NCBI GenBank assembly: GCA_017452945.1
Contig: JAFTLD010000029.1
Span: 1 to 64,000, forward strand
Origin: Clostridia bacterium
GTDB taxonomy: Bacteria > Bacillota_A > Clostridia > Oscillospirales > CAG-272
Length of the DNA: 64,000 nucleotides
Reading direction: 5' to 3'
Shown: piece after piece, positions 8,006-16,025 of the stretch
Layout: each line of letters starts with the position of its first letter
Numbering within the stretch: the stretch's first letter is position 1
Program-made: the position numbers and the translations under genes
The notes under the pieces: model-generated
Database searches by the model: none
What the model was told of the DNA's origin: nothing
What the model saw: the letters and a program-made list of their open reading frames with translations, nothing else

Positions 8006-10230
8006 GATGAATATCCTCTGACTACATCAACTACACCGCCAAGGCTTTTCAGTCTTGACATAATTGACTGATAATGATCTGTATTTTTACAACTGACTTT
8101 CAGATTGATAATACACATACCGTTGGTTCTCTTTTGCGAATTGACAGACAGAATTGCGACACGCATATCAGCAAGTGCGGTTGCAATATCGGCAAGCATG
8201 CCAATCCTGTCTTCTGTATGCAACTGAATGAATGCTTCATATACGCCAATACTGCCGGAATCATTATGAGATGTTTCCCACTCAGCCTTGACCCAACGGT
8301 CTGCATAATTCGTGTTATCGATAATATTGATTACGTTGGGGCAATCGCAATTGTGGATAGATATGCCATATCCCTTGGTGATAAAGCCAATTACCCTGTC
8401 ACCCGGCAAGGGGTTGCAACACTTGGCAAACTTCACCTGGCATCCCGTTTCCCCATCCACGATAATGCCGCTGTTAGAACGTACGTTTTTGATTTTGGAG
8501 GGAGACGAGATCATCTCGCTTTCGGTGATCTGAGATGCCTTCTCAGGCTCGGCTACCAAATATTTCGCAGCCTCTTCCTTGATCTTGTTGGCAATTTTGG
8601 TAATTGCAAGACCACCGTAACCAATTTCATTGTATAGGTCATCCGCACTTGCAAAACCGATACGCTGTGCTATACTACCGCTGATCTCATTACGTACGGT
8701 TTCAGAAACTTTATTAAGTGATTTTTTGATTTCCGCTTCAATTTGAGATTTGCCCTCGATTATATTATCAGCACGCTTTTCTCTCTTGTACCACTGACGG
8801 ATCTTAGCTCTTGCTTCACCTGTCTTGACAATGCTCAGCCAATCGCGGCTGGGGCCTCTGCTCGACGAAGAGGTCAGAACTTCAACGATTTCCCCGTTTT
8901 CAAGCACTCTGTCTATCGGTACAATACTTCCGTTGATCTTAGCACCAATCATCTTGTTTCCAACAGCAGAGTGAATGGCGTATGCAAAGTCGATAGCGGT
9001 CGCGCCTTGCGGCAACGCGATCACATCGCCCTTAGGCGTAAATACAAACACTTCATCGTGGAAGATATCGGTTTTCAGCGCATGCATAAACTCATCCGGA
9101 TCACGCGCGCCGTCCTCTGTTTCAATCAAACGAGCAATCCATTCCAGTTTCTTGTCCATGTCCTCTTTCGACGTGGCTCCGGACTTATATTTCCAGTGTG
9201 CTGCAATACCGTACTCTGCAATATGATGCATTTCCCAGGTACGGATCTGAACCTCAAAAGGAATTCCCAAACGCCCGATGACCGTCGTATGTAAAGATCG
9301 ATACATATTGGGCTTTGGTGTGGATATATAATCCTTGAATCTGCCCGGCATGGAATTAAACATCTCGTGAATAATACCCAACACAGTATAACACTCAAGC
9401 TCTGTATCCACAATGATTCTCATTGCATAAAAGTCATAGATCTCATCAAAGTTCTTGCCTTGCGTAAACATTTTTTTATAAATGCTGTAGACAGTTTTGA
9501 TACGACCTTCAAGCGTATATGAAATGTGATTTTCTTCAAGCTTGGCACCAACCGTCTGGCGGATATTTTCAATAAAATTCAAACTTTGACCATACTTTTT
9601 TTCAATACCGCTCCTGACTTCCTCATAACCGATCGGATCAAGATATCGTACACCAAGATTTTCGAGCTCCTGCTTGATTTTTTGCATACCAAGAAGATGT
9701 GCAAGAGGCGCATATACCTGCATGGTTTCAAGTGCTGTGATTCGACGCTTATTATCCGGCTTTGCATCAAGAGTCCTCATATTGTGCAATCTATCACAAA
9801 GTTTAATGAAAATCACACGCACATCCTTTGACATAGCCAAAAGCATTTTTCTGAGGTTTTCGATGTGTGCCTCTTCCTTATCCTCGACCTGTAGCGTTAC
9901 AATTTTTGTCAGTCCGTCAACGAGGATAGCAACGTCTTTGCCAAACAGTTTTTCAATTTCTTTCAGGTTGGTCTTATCTGCGCAATCCTCTACGGTATCG
10001 TGTAAAAGCGCAGCACAAATAGAGTCTGTATCCAACTCCAGACCGGCAACGATCTCAGCAACCGCAACAGGGTGAGAAATATACTTTTCTCCGCTGGCGC
10101 GATATTGTCCTTCATGCAAATTATCTGCATATTCAAATGCATGCCTGATTTTTTCAATATCATATTTTTTTCCCGTTGCCTTGAGTATATCCAGCAATCG
10201 AGTTATGTCCGTGTGAACAGTATTTTGCAT
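8002..10230 (-). CDS. relA: Bifunctional (p)ppGpp synthetase/hydrolase Rel
   Basis: 742 residues with all expected domains. The HD hydrolase domain has YISHPVAVAEIVAGL and AALLHDTVED (about 50-81). The synthetase domain has RIKTVYSIYKKM, EIYDFYAMRIIVD and PKPNMYRSLHTTV (about 240-320). A TGS domain (VFVFTPKGDVIALPQGATA, about 395) is followed by the zinc-finger/helical region with CxxxxxCC-type residues (VKFAKCCNPLPGD) and a C-terminal ACT domain (DRIGMLADIATALADM). The intact HD motif indicates that it both makes and degrades the stringent-response alarmone. The start has an AGAGGAAC site. Confidence 0.97.
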   Translation of the reverse strand: MQNTVHTDITRLLDILKATGKKYDIEKIRHAFEYADNLHEGQYRASGEKYISHPVAVAEIVAGLELDTDSICAALLHDTVEDCADKTNLKEIEKLFGKDVAILVDGLTKIVTLQVEDKEEAHIENLRKMLLAMSKDVRVIFIKLCDRLHNMRTLDAKPDNKRRITALETMQVYAPLAHLLGMQKIKQELENLGVRYLDPIGYEEVRSGIEKKYGQSLNFIENIRQTVGAKLEENHISYTLEGRIKTVYSIYKKMFTQGKNFDEIYDFYAMRIIVDTELECYTVLGIIHEMFNSMPGRFKDYISTPKPNMYRSLHTTVIGRLGIPFEVQIRTWEMHHIAEYGIAAHWKYKSGATSKEDMDKKLEWIARLIETEDGARDPDEFMHALKTDIFHDEVFVFTPKGDVIALPQGATAIDFAYAIHSAVGNKMIGAKINGSIVPIDRVLENGEIVEVLTSSSSRGPSRDWLSIVKTGEARAKIRQWYKREKRADNIIEGKSQIEAEIKKSLNKVSETVRNEISGSIAQRIGFASADDLYNEIGYGGLAITKIANKIKEEAAKYLVAEPEKASQITESEMISSPSKIKNVRSNSGIIVDGETGCQVKFAKCCNPLPGDRVIGFITKGYGISIHNCDCPNVINIIDNTNYADRWVKAEWETSHNDSGSIGVYEAFIQLHTEDRIGMLADIATALADMRVAILSVNSQKRTNGMCIINLKVSCKNTDHYQSIMSRLKSLGGVVDVVRGYSS

Positions 10231-10263
10231 AGTTGTTCCTCTTAATTCGTCTTTTTGAAAGGA

Positions 10264-12453
10264 TCACCTGCACTGTGCGCGTAATCTTTTCAATATCTCT
10301 GAATTTTCAATATTGGTTTTAGCTGCGTTATAGTATACGTCAAATATATACAAGTTGTCACTTGGTTCTTTGACACCGCAAAGATTCAGTTCCTTCAAAA
10401 TATGAATGATGTATTTCAGTTTAATATAGTTTATCTGCAAAGCAGAGGTCATGTTCAAAGTAGATAACAGAGTCTTGTGCGAAAAAGTATTATGACCTAT
10501 ACGGCATTGACTCCTCAACAGCTTATATACTTCCGCAATATCCTCTCTGTTAGGGATAACGTTTTCTGAAGGAGATATTACTGCACCATCCATGATCTGT
10601 TGATAGCGTTCTTTTTCCCACTTGCATTTTTCAGCATAATCATCCGAAATGCGCATGTCCTTCACAATCAGCTGCAAGCTTTTGACATTTTGATACTCGT
10701 TAATGCTCAACTGAAACATGACGTCAACACAATCCGAAACGCTGAACGGAAAGGTGGAAGCCGGTACGCCAAACCAGACTGCTTGCATTTGTAAGCCGTC
10801 CTTAGCCAAAATGACCTTACAATGCTTCCCCGCACCGAGAGGGATCACCTTATAAATGGTGAGATTTCTCGTCACCAATTCAGGCGTAGGATTCGCAACA
10901 CCAAAGGGTTCAAGCATCGCAAGCTCTGTAGCTAATGGCATTGTGAGTGAGGTAACATCGACCTCGCAATCAGCTTCATAACATATATCCAATGCATCGC
11001 TGTCCAAATTTTCTCTTGCATATTGGTTGATTCTTTTTTTGAATTCATCAATATTGCATCTTGATATCGATAAGCCGGCTGCCAACTCATGTCCACCATA
11101 TCTCGTCAGAAGGTCACTGCAATATGTAAGTGCATCAACAAGATTCATTCCCTTAATGCTTCTTCCCGAGCCTTTTCCCACGTCATCCATACTAGCATAT
11201 CCGCGTGTTGCCCCATCAAAAGAGATCAGCACGGAAGGAAGACCGAATTTCTCTGTGATGCGCGAAGATACAATACCAATGATTCCTTGCTGCCAGGAAT
11301 CATCCTGCAGCACTATCACTCTGTCATTGACAAAATCATGTTCCTGCTCAATGGTTCTGTAAGCTTGTTCGGCAATTCTGTTTTCTTCAATCTGTCGTTT
11401 GGTGTTGATCGCACATAGTTCTTCAGCTCGTTCTTTTGCAATTTCGGGATCCTGCTCAAGCAACAGCTCAACTGCTTTCAATGCACTGCTGATTCTTCCT
11501 GCTGCATTAATGCGCGGAGCTATTCCATAGCCAATAAATCCGGATGTGATCTTCTTTCTTTTTGGTGGTTGGTCCTGTCTTGCGTTGGGATTATATGAAG
11601 ATGCTTCAATCAATGCATTTAATCCGCATCTCTCGGTATGCTCCACTGCTGCTAAACCGATTGATACAATATATCTGTTTTCATCAATGATCGGCATTAC
11701 ATCCGCAATTGTACCTATCGCGGTCAAATCAACATAATCTTTGCAAACGGTCTTAACAGCTTCTTTTTCATCTCCTCCGCACTGCCTGCATTCATAAATC
11801 TCATACGCACAGATTAACTTAAACACAACGCCAACACCGGCTAATTCCTTAAAAGGATATGGACAATCCGATCTATGTGGATTCACTACAGCGCACGCAT
11901 CAGGCAAAACAGCGCGGCATTCATGGTGGTCAGTAATCACCATATCTACGCCTAAAGAAGCGGCATATTGCACCTCCGTGTCGGCTGTAATACCGGTATC
12001 CACAGTAATGATCAGTCCTACCCCATGCTCAGCGAGAACATCAATCGCTGCATTACACAAGCCATATCCTTCTTTATCACGGCTGGGAATGTAGTATACA
12101 ACATCCGCACCTTTACTCTTCAGATACAGATAAATGGAAGTTACGGAGGTAACACCGTCAACGTCATAATCTCCGTATATTGCAATTATTTCGCCATGTT
12201 TAATTGCTTGTGATATTCTTGCAACAGCTTTATCCATATCTTTCATCAAATATGGATCATGTAACACTGATATGTCAGTGTTTACAAAAGCATACGCTTT
12301 TTGCGGTGTATCGTATCCCCTGTTATACAGCAACCGCGCTGTTATGGGGGACACACCTATCGTCTTTGATATATGTGCGATCTTTTGATCCTTTTCGCCT
12401 CCATCCGGCTGATAGAGCAATGACCACACACGTTCTCTTCTAATTTCATTCAT
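10264..12453 (-). CDS. recJ: Single-stranded-DNA-specific exonuclease RecJ
   Basis: About 729 residues. The DHH phosphoesterase motifs are clear: IYGDYDVDGVTSVTS (motif I, about residue 92) and ITDHHECR (DHH, about residue 175). The DHHA1 domain has TRYGGHELAAGLSI with the GGH motif (about 450). RecJ degrades single-stranded DNA 5' to 3' in recombination and mismatch repair. The upstream ATG at 12468 has no ribosome site, while the ATG at 12453 follows AAGGAAAG, so I place the start there. It is followed 33 bp later by relA. A conserved extra C-terminal region of about 150 residues is typical of Bacillota RecJ. Confidence 0.95.
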   Translation of the reverse strand: MNEIRRERVWSLLYQPDGGEKDQKIAHISKTIGVSPITARLLYNRGYDTPQKAYAFVNTDISVLHDPYLMKDMDKAVARISQAIKHGEIIAIYGDYDVDGVTSVTSIYLYLKSKGADVVYYIPSRDKEGYGLCNAAIDVLAEHGVGLIITVDTGITADTEVQYAASLGVDMVITDHHECRAVLPDACAVVNPHRSDCPYPFKELAGVGVVFKLICAYEIYECRQCGGDEKEAVKTVCKDYVDLTAIGTIADVMPIIDENRYIVSIGLAAVEHTERCGLNALIEASSYNPNARQDQPPKRKKITSGFIGYGIAPRINAAGRISSALKAVELLLEQDPEIAKERAEELCAINTKRQIEENRIAEQAYRTIEQEHDFVNDRVIVLQDDSWQQGIIGIVSSRITEKFGLPSVLISFDGATRGYASMDDVGKGSGRSIKGMNLVDALTYCSDLLTRYGGHELAAGLSISRCNIDEFKKRINQYARENLDSDALDICYEADCEVDVTSLTMPLATELAMLEPFGVANPTPELVTRNLTIYKVIPLGAGKHCKVILAKDGLQMQAVWFGVPASTFPFSVSDCVDVMFQLSINEYQNVKSLQLIVKDMRISDDYAEKCKWEKERYQQIMDGAVISPSENVIPNREDIAEVYKLLRSQCRIGHNTFSHKTLLSTLNMTSALQINYIKLKYIIHILKELNLCGVKEPSDNLYIFDVYYNAAKTNIENSEILKRLRAQCR

Positions 12454-12556
12454 ACTTCTTTCCTTCATCCAATTCGTTTTATGTTTCCTTAGTCACATCG
12501 GCACCAAAGAACCACTGTAAACGCATCATTATTCCGTTATTAATTTACATTCCTTA

Positions 12557-14209
12557 TTAGTCATTCATCGGTGCATAACGCTTCATCACTGCAAGCGCTG
12601 TACGCACACCGTCTACTGCGGCACTTGTAATACCGCCTGCATATCCTGCACCTTCTCCGCAGGGATAAATACAAGAAAACCCGATAACTGTTCCCTCGTT
12701 CGTTCTGGAAATACGCACAGGCGCGCTGGTTCTCGTTTCAGCTCCCGTCAATACTGCATCGGGAACCGCAAAGCCGTCAAGCTTGTGGTCGAACGCTTGA
12801 ATTCCATAACGCAGGGTTTGGTTTACCGTATCGGGAAAAATAGCGTTGAGATCTGCGATTTTGCAACGACCTTTCATATATGTTGGTTGGATTCTGCCGG
12901 GCTCTTGTGTCACCTTGCCACATAGGAAATCACCAACTGTTTGAATGGGAGCTGAATAATCGCCACCCCCAGCTAAAAACGCTTGTTCTTCAATCTTTCT
13001 CTGCAGAGCTATTGCACCCTCAACAAGACTACCGTTTACAGGCTCGAAATCATCACATCCGAGCGAAACCACTACAGCAGCATTGGAATTGCGACCGTTT
13101 CTTGCCCGATAACTCATTCCGTTGACCACCAATCTCTTTTCTTCCGATGCGGCTGCCATGACCTCACCGCCCGGACACATGCAGAACGTATATACCCCTC
13201 TTTGCGTTCTTGTGTCCGAAAGTGCATATTCAGCATGACCGAGCGCAGGGTGACCTGCAAAGTCCCCGTACAAAGCCTTGTCAATATCCGTTGCCAAATG
13301 CTCAATTCTGACACCTACGGATATCGGCTTTGCCACAAGCTCCATCTGCTTTTGCAGCAGCATTTTATACGTATCTCTTGCGCTGTGTCCGATAGCCAAG
13401 ATCACAGAGCTGCAAAGAATATCTCCCTGAGTCGTATGTGCCACCACGGTTTTATCAGCATTCTGTTCAAAGCCGTCCAATCTGCAACGGTATTGCACAG
13501 TACCGCCGAGGCGTTTGATCTCCTGCAGTATGCTGTCTACCACACCTCGCAGCAGATCCGTTCCGACGTGCGGCTTAGACACGAGTAATATATCCTTTGG
13601 AGCGCCATGCTCAACAAATGTGTTTAAAACAAAGCTGCATTTGGGATCATGGATACGCGTCATCAGCTTTCCGTCCGAAAACGTACCTGCCCCACCCGCA
13701 CCGAATTGCACGTTGGAATCAGTGTCCAGACGTTGCGTTGTATAAAACTCAGACACCGAACGCGCACGCTCCGCGATCGAATCGCCTCGATCAATGATGA
13801 TGGGACGATAACCGTATCGCGCCAACATCAAGGCAGCAAACAATCCTGCAGGACCCATACCCACGACCAAAGGAGGAGCTTTCGTGATCTCCGATCCGAA
13901 TTCCGGCACGATGTTATCGTCATACAGGAGCTTGATTTTTTCCTTTTGCAAAAAAGCAGCATTGGACGGATATTCTCCGTTGACGTTCGTCGCCAGCACA
14001 GAATACACGAATCTGATATTTTCTCGCTCTCTTGCATCAATGGATCTTTTGAAAAAAGAGAGCTGAAACTGTGCAGCGGAAAGCCGAGCCCGTTTTAATC
14101 GCTGGCGCGCTTTTGCAAAAATCTCTTGCTCTTGTGCGTCCAAAGGGACAGTGATCGATTCGATCACCATCCCTATGGTGCTTTTGAATATGTTATTTGT
14201 CAGCATCAT
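12557..14209 (-). CDS. FAD-dependent dehydrogenase of the COG2509 type
   Basis: 550 residues. The FAD-binding dinucleotide motif VVGMGPAGLFAALML is near residue 115, preceded by a roughly 100-residue N-terminal domain. NVQFGAGGAGTFSDGKL and the C-terminal YPCGEGAGYAGGITSAAVDG motifs mark the family of uncharacterised FAD-dependent dehydrogenases. The reaction and substrate are unknown. It overlaps the end of cdaR by 17 bp and its start lacks a good ribosome site, which suggests translational coupling. Such proteins are frequently next to cdaA/cdaR in Clostridia, but no functional link is established here. Confidence 0.85.
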   Translation of the reverse strand: MMLTNNIFKSTIGMVIESITVPLDAQEQEIFAKARQRLKRARLSAAQFQLSFFKRSIDARERENIRFVYSVLATNVNGEYPSNAAFLQKEKIKLLYDDNIVPEFGSEITKAPPLVVGMGPAGLFAALMLARYGYRPIIIDRGDSIAERARSVSEFYTTQRLDTDSNVQFGAGGAGTFSDGKLMTRIHDPKCSFVLNTFVEHGAPKDILLVSKPHVGTDLLRGVVDSILQEIKRLGGTVQYRCRLDGFEQNADKTVVAHTTQGDILCSSVILAIGHSARDTYKMLLQKQMELVAKPISVGVRIEHLATDIDKALYGDFAGHPALGHAEYALSDTRTQRGVYTFCMCPGGEVMAAASEEKRLVVNGMSYRARNGRNSNAAVVVSLGCDDFEPVNGSLVEGAIALQRKIEEQAFLAGGGDYSAPIQTVGDFLCGKVTQEPGRIQPTYMKGRCKIADLNAIFPDTVNQTLRYGIQAFDHKLDGFAVPDAVLTGAETRTSAPVRISRTNEGTVIGFSCIYPCGEGAGYAGGITSAAVDGVRTALAVMKRYAPMND

Positions 14210-14963
14210 AATCTGTGGGGAGATTGCTCTCCACGGTCAGCGAAACGACCAATCCGGAAATGTCGTACTTAACATTTTCATTCTTGTTTGCATCACCGAA
14301 CAAAAGGTTGTTTTGTTCGTCATAGAATCTGACGGAAGTCACGGGAATCTTATGTACCGCCACAACATCCTTGACGCTTTGATAATCCAGATCGCATATT
14401 GCGTAGCTGATCTTGGAGATCTCCTGTTCCGATCCGAACACGGTAAACGTACCTGTTGTGGTTGCAGGATCCAGCGTGTAACTGTACGTGACTTTATCAA
14501 GATCGACCGTGATGTCTTGAACCGTAAACTGTACCTGCTTTGCAACGTAAACAGTAACAACAGCAGGTGTGATCTCAAAATTCTTGAGTTCATTTCTGTT
14601 TCCATCATCGTCGATCACATAAGCCTTGATCGTGGCGACACCGTTGTTGGTAGTGCTGACGTCAGCGATCAAGCGGATGCTTTGCGGATCAAGCTTTGCA
14701 AGCTCGCGGTTTGTACCGCTGATCGAAATGTTCGCACTGGGAACACTCAAGGAGTGAACGTCGTATCCTGTTGCCTCCTTGAAAGCTTCCCCACCGACAA
14801 ATTCCACGGGCAGTTGGTTGTAGGTTTTAACGTTGATATCATCATCGATCGCCTGTGCATACAGCCAGATACCGCATGCGATCAAAAAGCAAACGATCAA
14901 AGTGCCGACATTTACGGACTTCTTATCATTGATCTGTGGTGTTTTGGAAGTGTTCGTTTTCAT
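14193..14963 (-). CDS. cdaR: YbbR-domain regulator of diadenylate cyclase (CdaR)
   Basis: About 256 residues: one N-terminal membrane helix (VGTLIVCFLIACGIWLYAQ) followed by repeated YbbR domains outside the membrane (recognised by repeats such as VEFVGGEAFKEATGYD...ISGTNRELAKLD). CdaR binds CdaA and modulates c-di-AMP synthesis. An ATG at 14969 overlaps the cdaA stop (ATGA), but the ATG at 14963 is better spaced from GGAGG, so I prefer it; the difference is two residues. The start of the next gene lies within its last codons. Confidence 0.92.
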   Translation of the reverse strand: MKTNTSKTPQINDKKSVNVGTLIVCFLIACGIWLYAQAIDDDINVKTYNQLPVEFVGGEAFKEATGYDVHSLSVPSANISISGTNRELAKLDPQSIRLIADVSTTNNGVATIKAYVIDDDGNRNELKNFEITPAVVTVYVAKQVQFTVQDITVDLDKVTYSYTLDPATTTGTFTVFGSEQEISKISYAICDLDYQSVKDVVAVHKIPVTSVRFYDEQNNLLFGDANKNENVKYDISGLVVSLTVESNLPTDYDADK

Positions 14964-14965
14964 CT

Positions 14966-15877
14966 TCATTCCTCCTCACCGTCACTATCATCGTTGATGA
15001 TATAATCTGCTTTATTCTTAGAGCCGGCATGGATGCCTCTCTTTCTTCTGTAATCCATAAATTTGTAAAGTGCATCATGCAGATTCTTGTTATCGTAGTT
15101 TCTGTACAAAGCGCCTCTGTATGCAACAGAGATAATGCCATTTTCTTCGGAAACAATCACAACCATCGCATCACTCACCTCGGTAATACCGACGCCCGCA
15201 CGGTGTCGTGTACCTAGATCCCTGACAGCATCCTCATTGTCCGAAAGCGGCAGCTTGCAAGCAGCAGCGCCAACACGGTCACCTTCTATGATAACCGCAC
15301 CGTCATGCAAAGGAGAACGGTTGACAAAAATGTTACGCAACAGCTTTGCGGATACCATGGCGTCCAATCTCTCACCCTTGTCCATATAATCCTGCAGCTT
15401 AGTGGTTCTTTGAATGACGATCAAAGCACCGTAGCCTTCCGAAGAAAGTGAACATGCAGCAGATGCTATTTCGGATGCCAGATGCTCAATCTCAGCCTCC
15501 GTACCAACCTTTTCGCCACCGAATCTGCCGATCCTGAGTGACGTATTACCCACAGTTTCCAAAGCATCGCGTAATTCCGGCTGGAAGATGATTACGACAG
15601 CAATCAAGCCTACCGTCAAAAAGTTATCCATGATCAGTCCGACAGCCTTCATTTCAAGAATGCTGCAGATCATAAAAACGCCAAACAAAGCCGCAATGCC
15701 CAACAGCAATTTTCCGGCTCTGCGTCGTCTGACAAACTTATATAAGTAATACAACAAACCCGTTAACAGTAAAATGTCGAGCAGGTCAGTAATAATGTTC
15801 ATATTATTGATTGGGAAAAGAACATAATCCTCCGTAAAAGTACGGATCATATTCATAAGCTCCTGCCAATTGATCAT
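14966..15877 (-). CDS. cdaA: Diadenylate cyclase CdaA
   Basis: About 303 residues: three N-terminal membrane helices (from IITDLLDILLLTGLLYYLY to about residue 90), then the DisA_N cyclase domain. Catalytic motifs DGAVIIEGDRV and LGTRHRAGVGITEVSDA (the DGA and RHR motifs) are intact. It makes the essential second messenger c-di-AMP, which controls potassium and osmotic balance and wall integrity. A GTG lies at 15886, but the ATG at 15877 follows AAAGGCGG with ideal spacing. It is the first gene after a consensus promoter and begins the long minus-strand block. Confidence 0.96.
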   Translation of the reverse strand: MINWQELMNMIRTFTEDYVLFPINNMNIITDLLDILLLTGLLYYLYKFVRRRRAGKLLLGIAALFGVFMICSILEMKAVGLIMDNFLTVGLIAVVIIFQPELRDALETVGNTSLRIGRFGGEKVGTEAEIEHLASEIASAACSLSSEGYGALIVIQRTTKLQDYMDKGERLDAMVSAKLLRNIFVNRSPLHDGAVIIEGDRVGAAACKLPLSDNEDAVRDLGTRHRAGVGITEVSDAMVVIVSEENGIISVAYRGALYRNYDNKNLHDALYKFMDYRRKRGIHAGSKNKADYIINDDSDGEEE

Positions 15878-15913
15878 GCACACCACCGCCTTTGCAATAG
15901 AATACCATTAAAC

Positions 15914-15942
15914 ATTATATCACAACATTTCAATAATTTCAA
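15914..15942 (-). promoter_or_regulatory. Sigma-A promoter of the cdaA operon
   Basis: On the minus strand, TTGAAA (15942-15937) and TATAAT (15919-15914) are separated by exactly 17 bp, with a TGn extension before the -10 box. Transcription would start about 20 bp upstream of the cdaA ATG. Confidence 0.85.
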
Positions 15943-15991
15943 CGGGTTTATATATATTTTATAAAAAAGTTTATAATTATATATATGAAGA

Positions 15992-16018
15992 CAGCCGCGT
16001 GTTCCAAACACGCGGCTG
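15992..16018 (-). terminator. GC-rich hairpin after the GH123-like lipoprotein gene
   Basis: A perfect 10-bp stem (CAGCCGCGTG with CACGCGGCTG) and a 7-nt loop just past the stop codon of the lipoprotein gene. The downstream T-run on the minus strand is weak and interrupted, so termination strength is uncertain; it separates that gene from the cdaA promoter. Confidence 0.65.
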
Positions 16019-16025
16019 CGAACGT

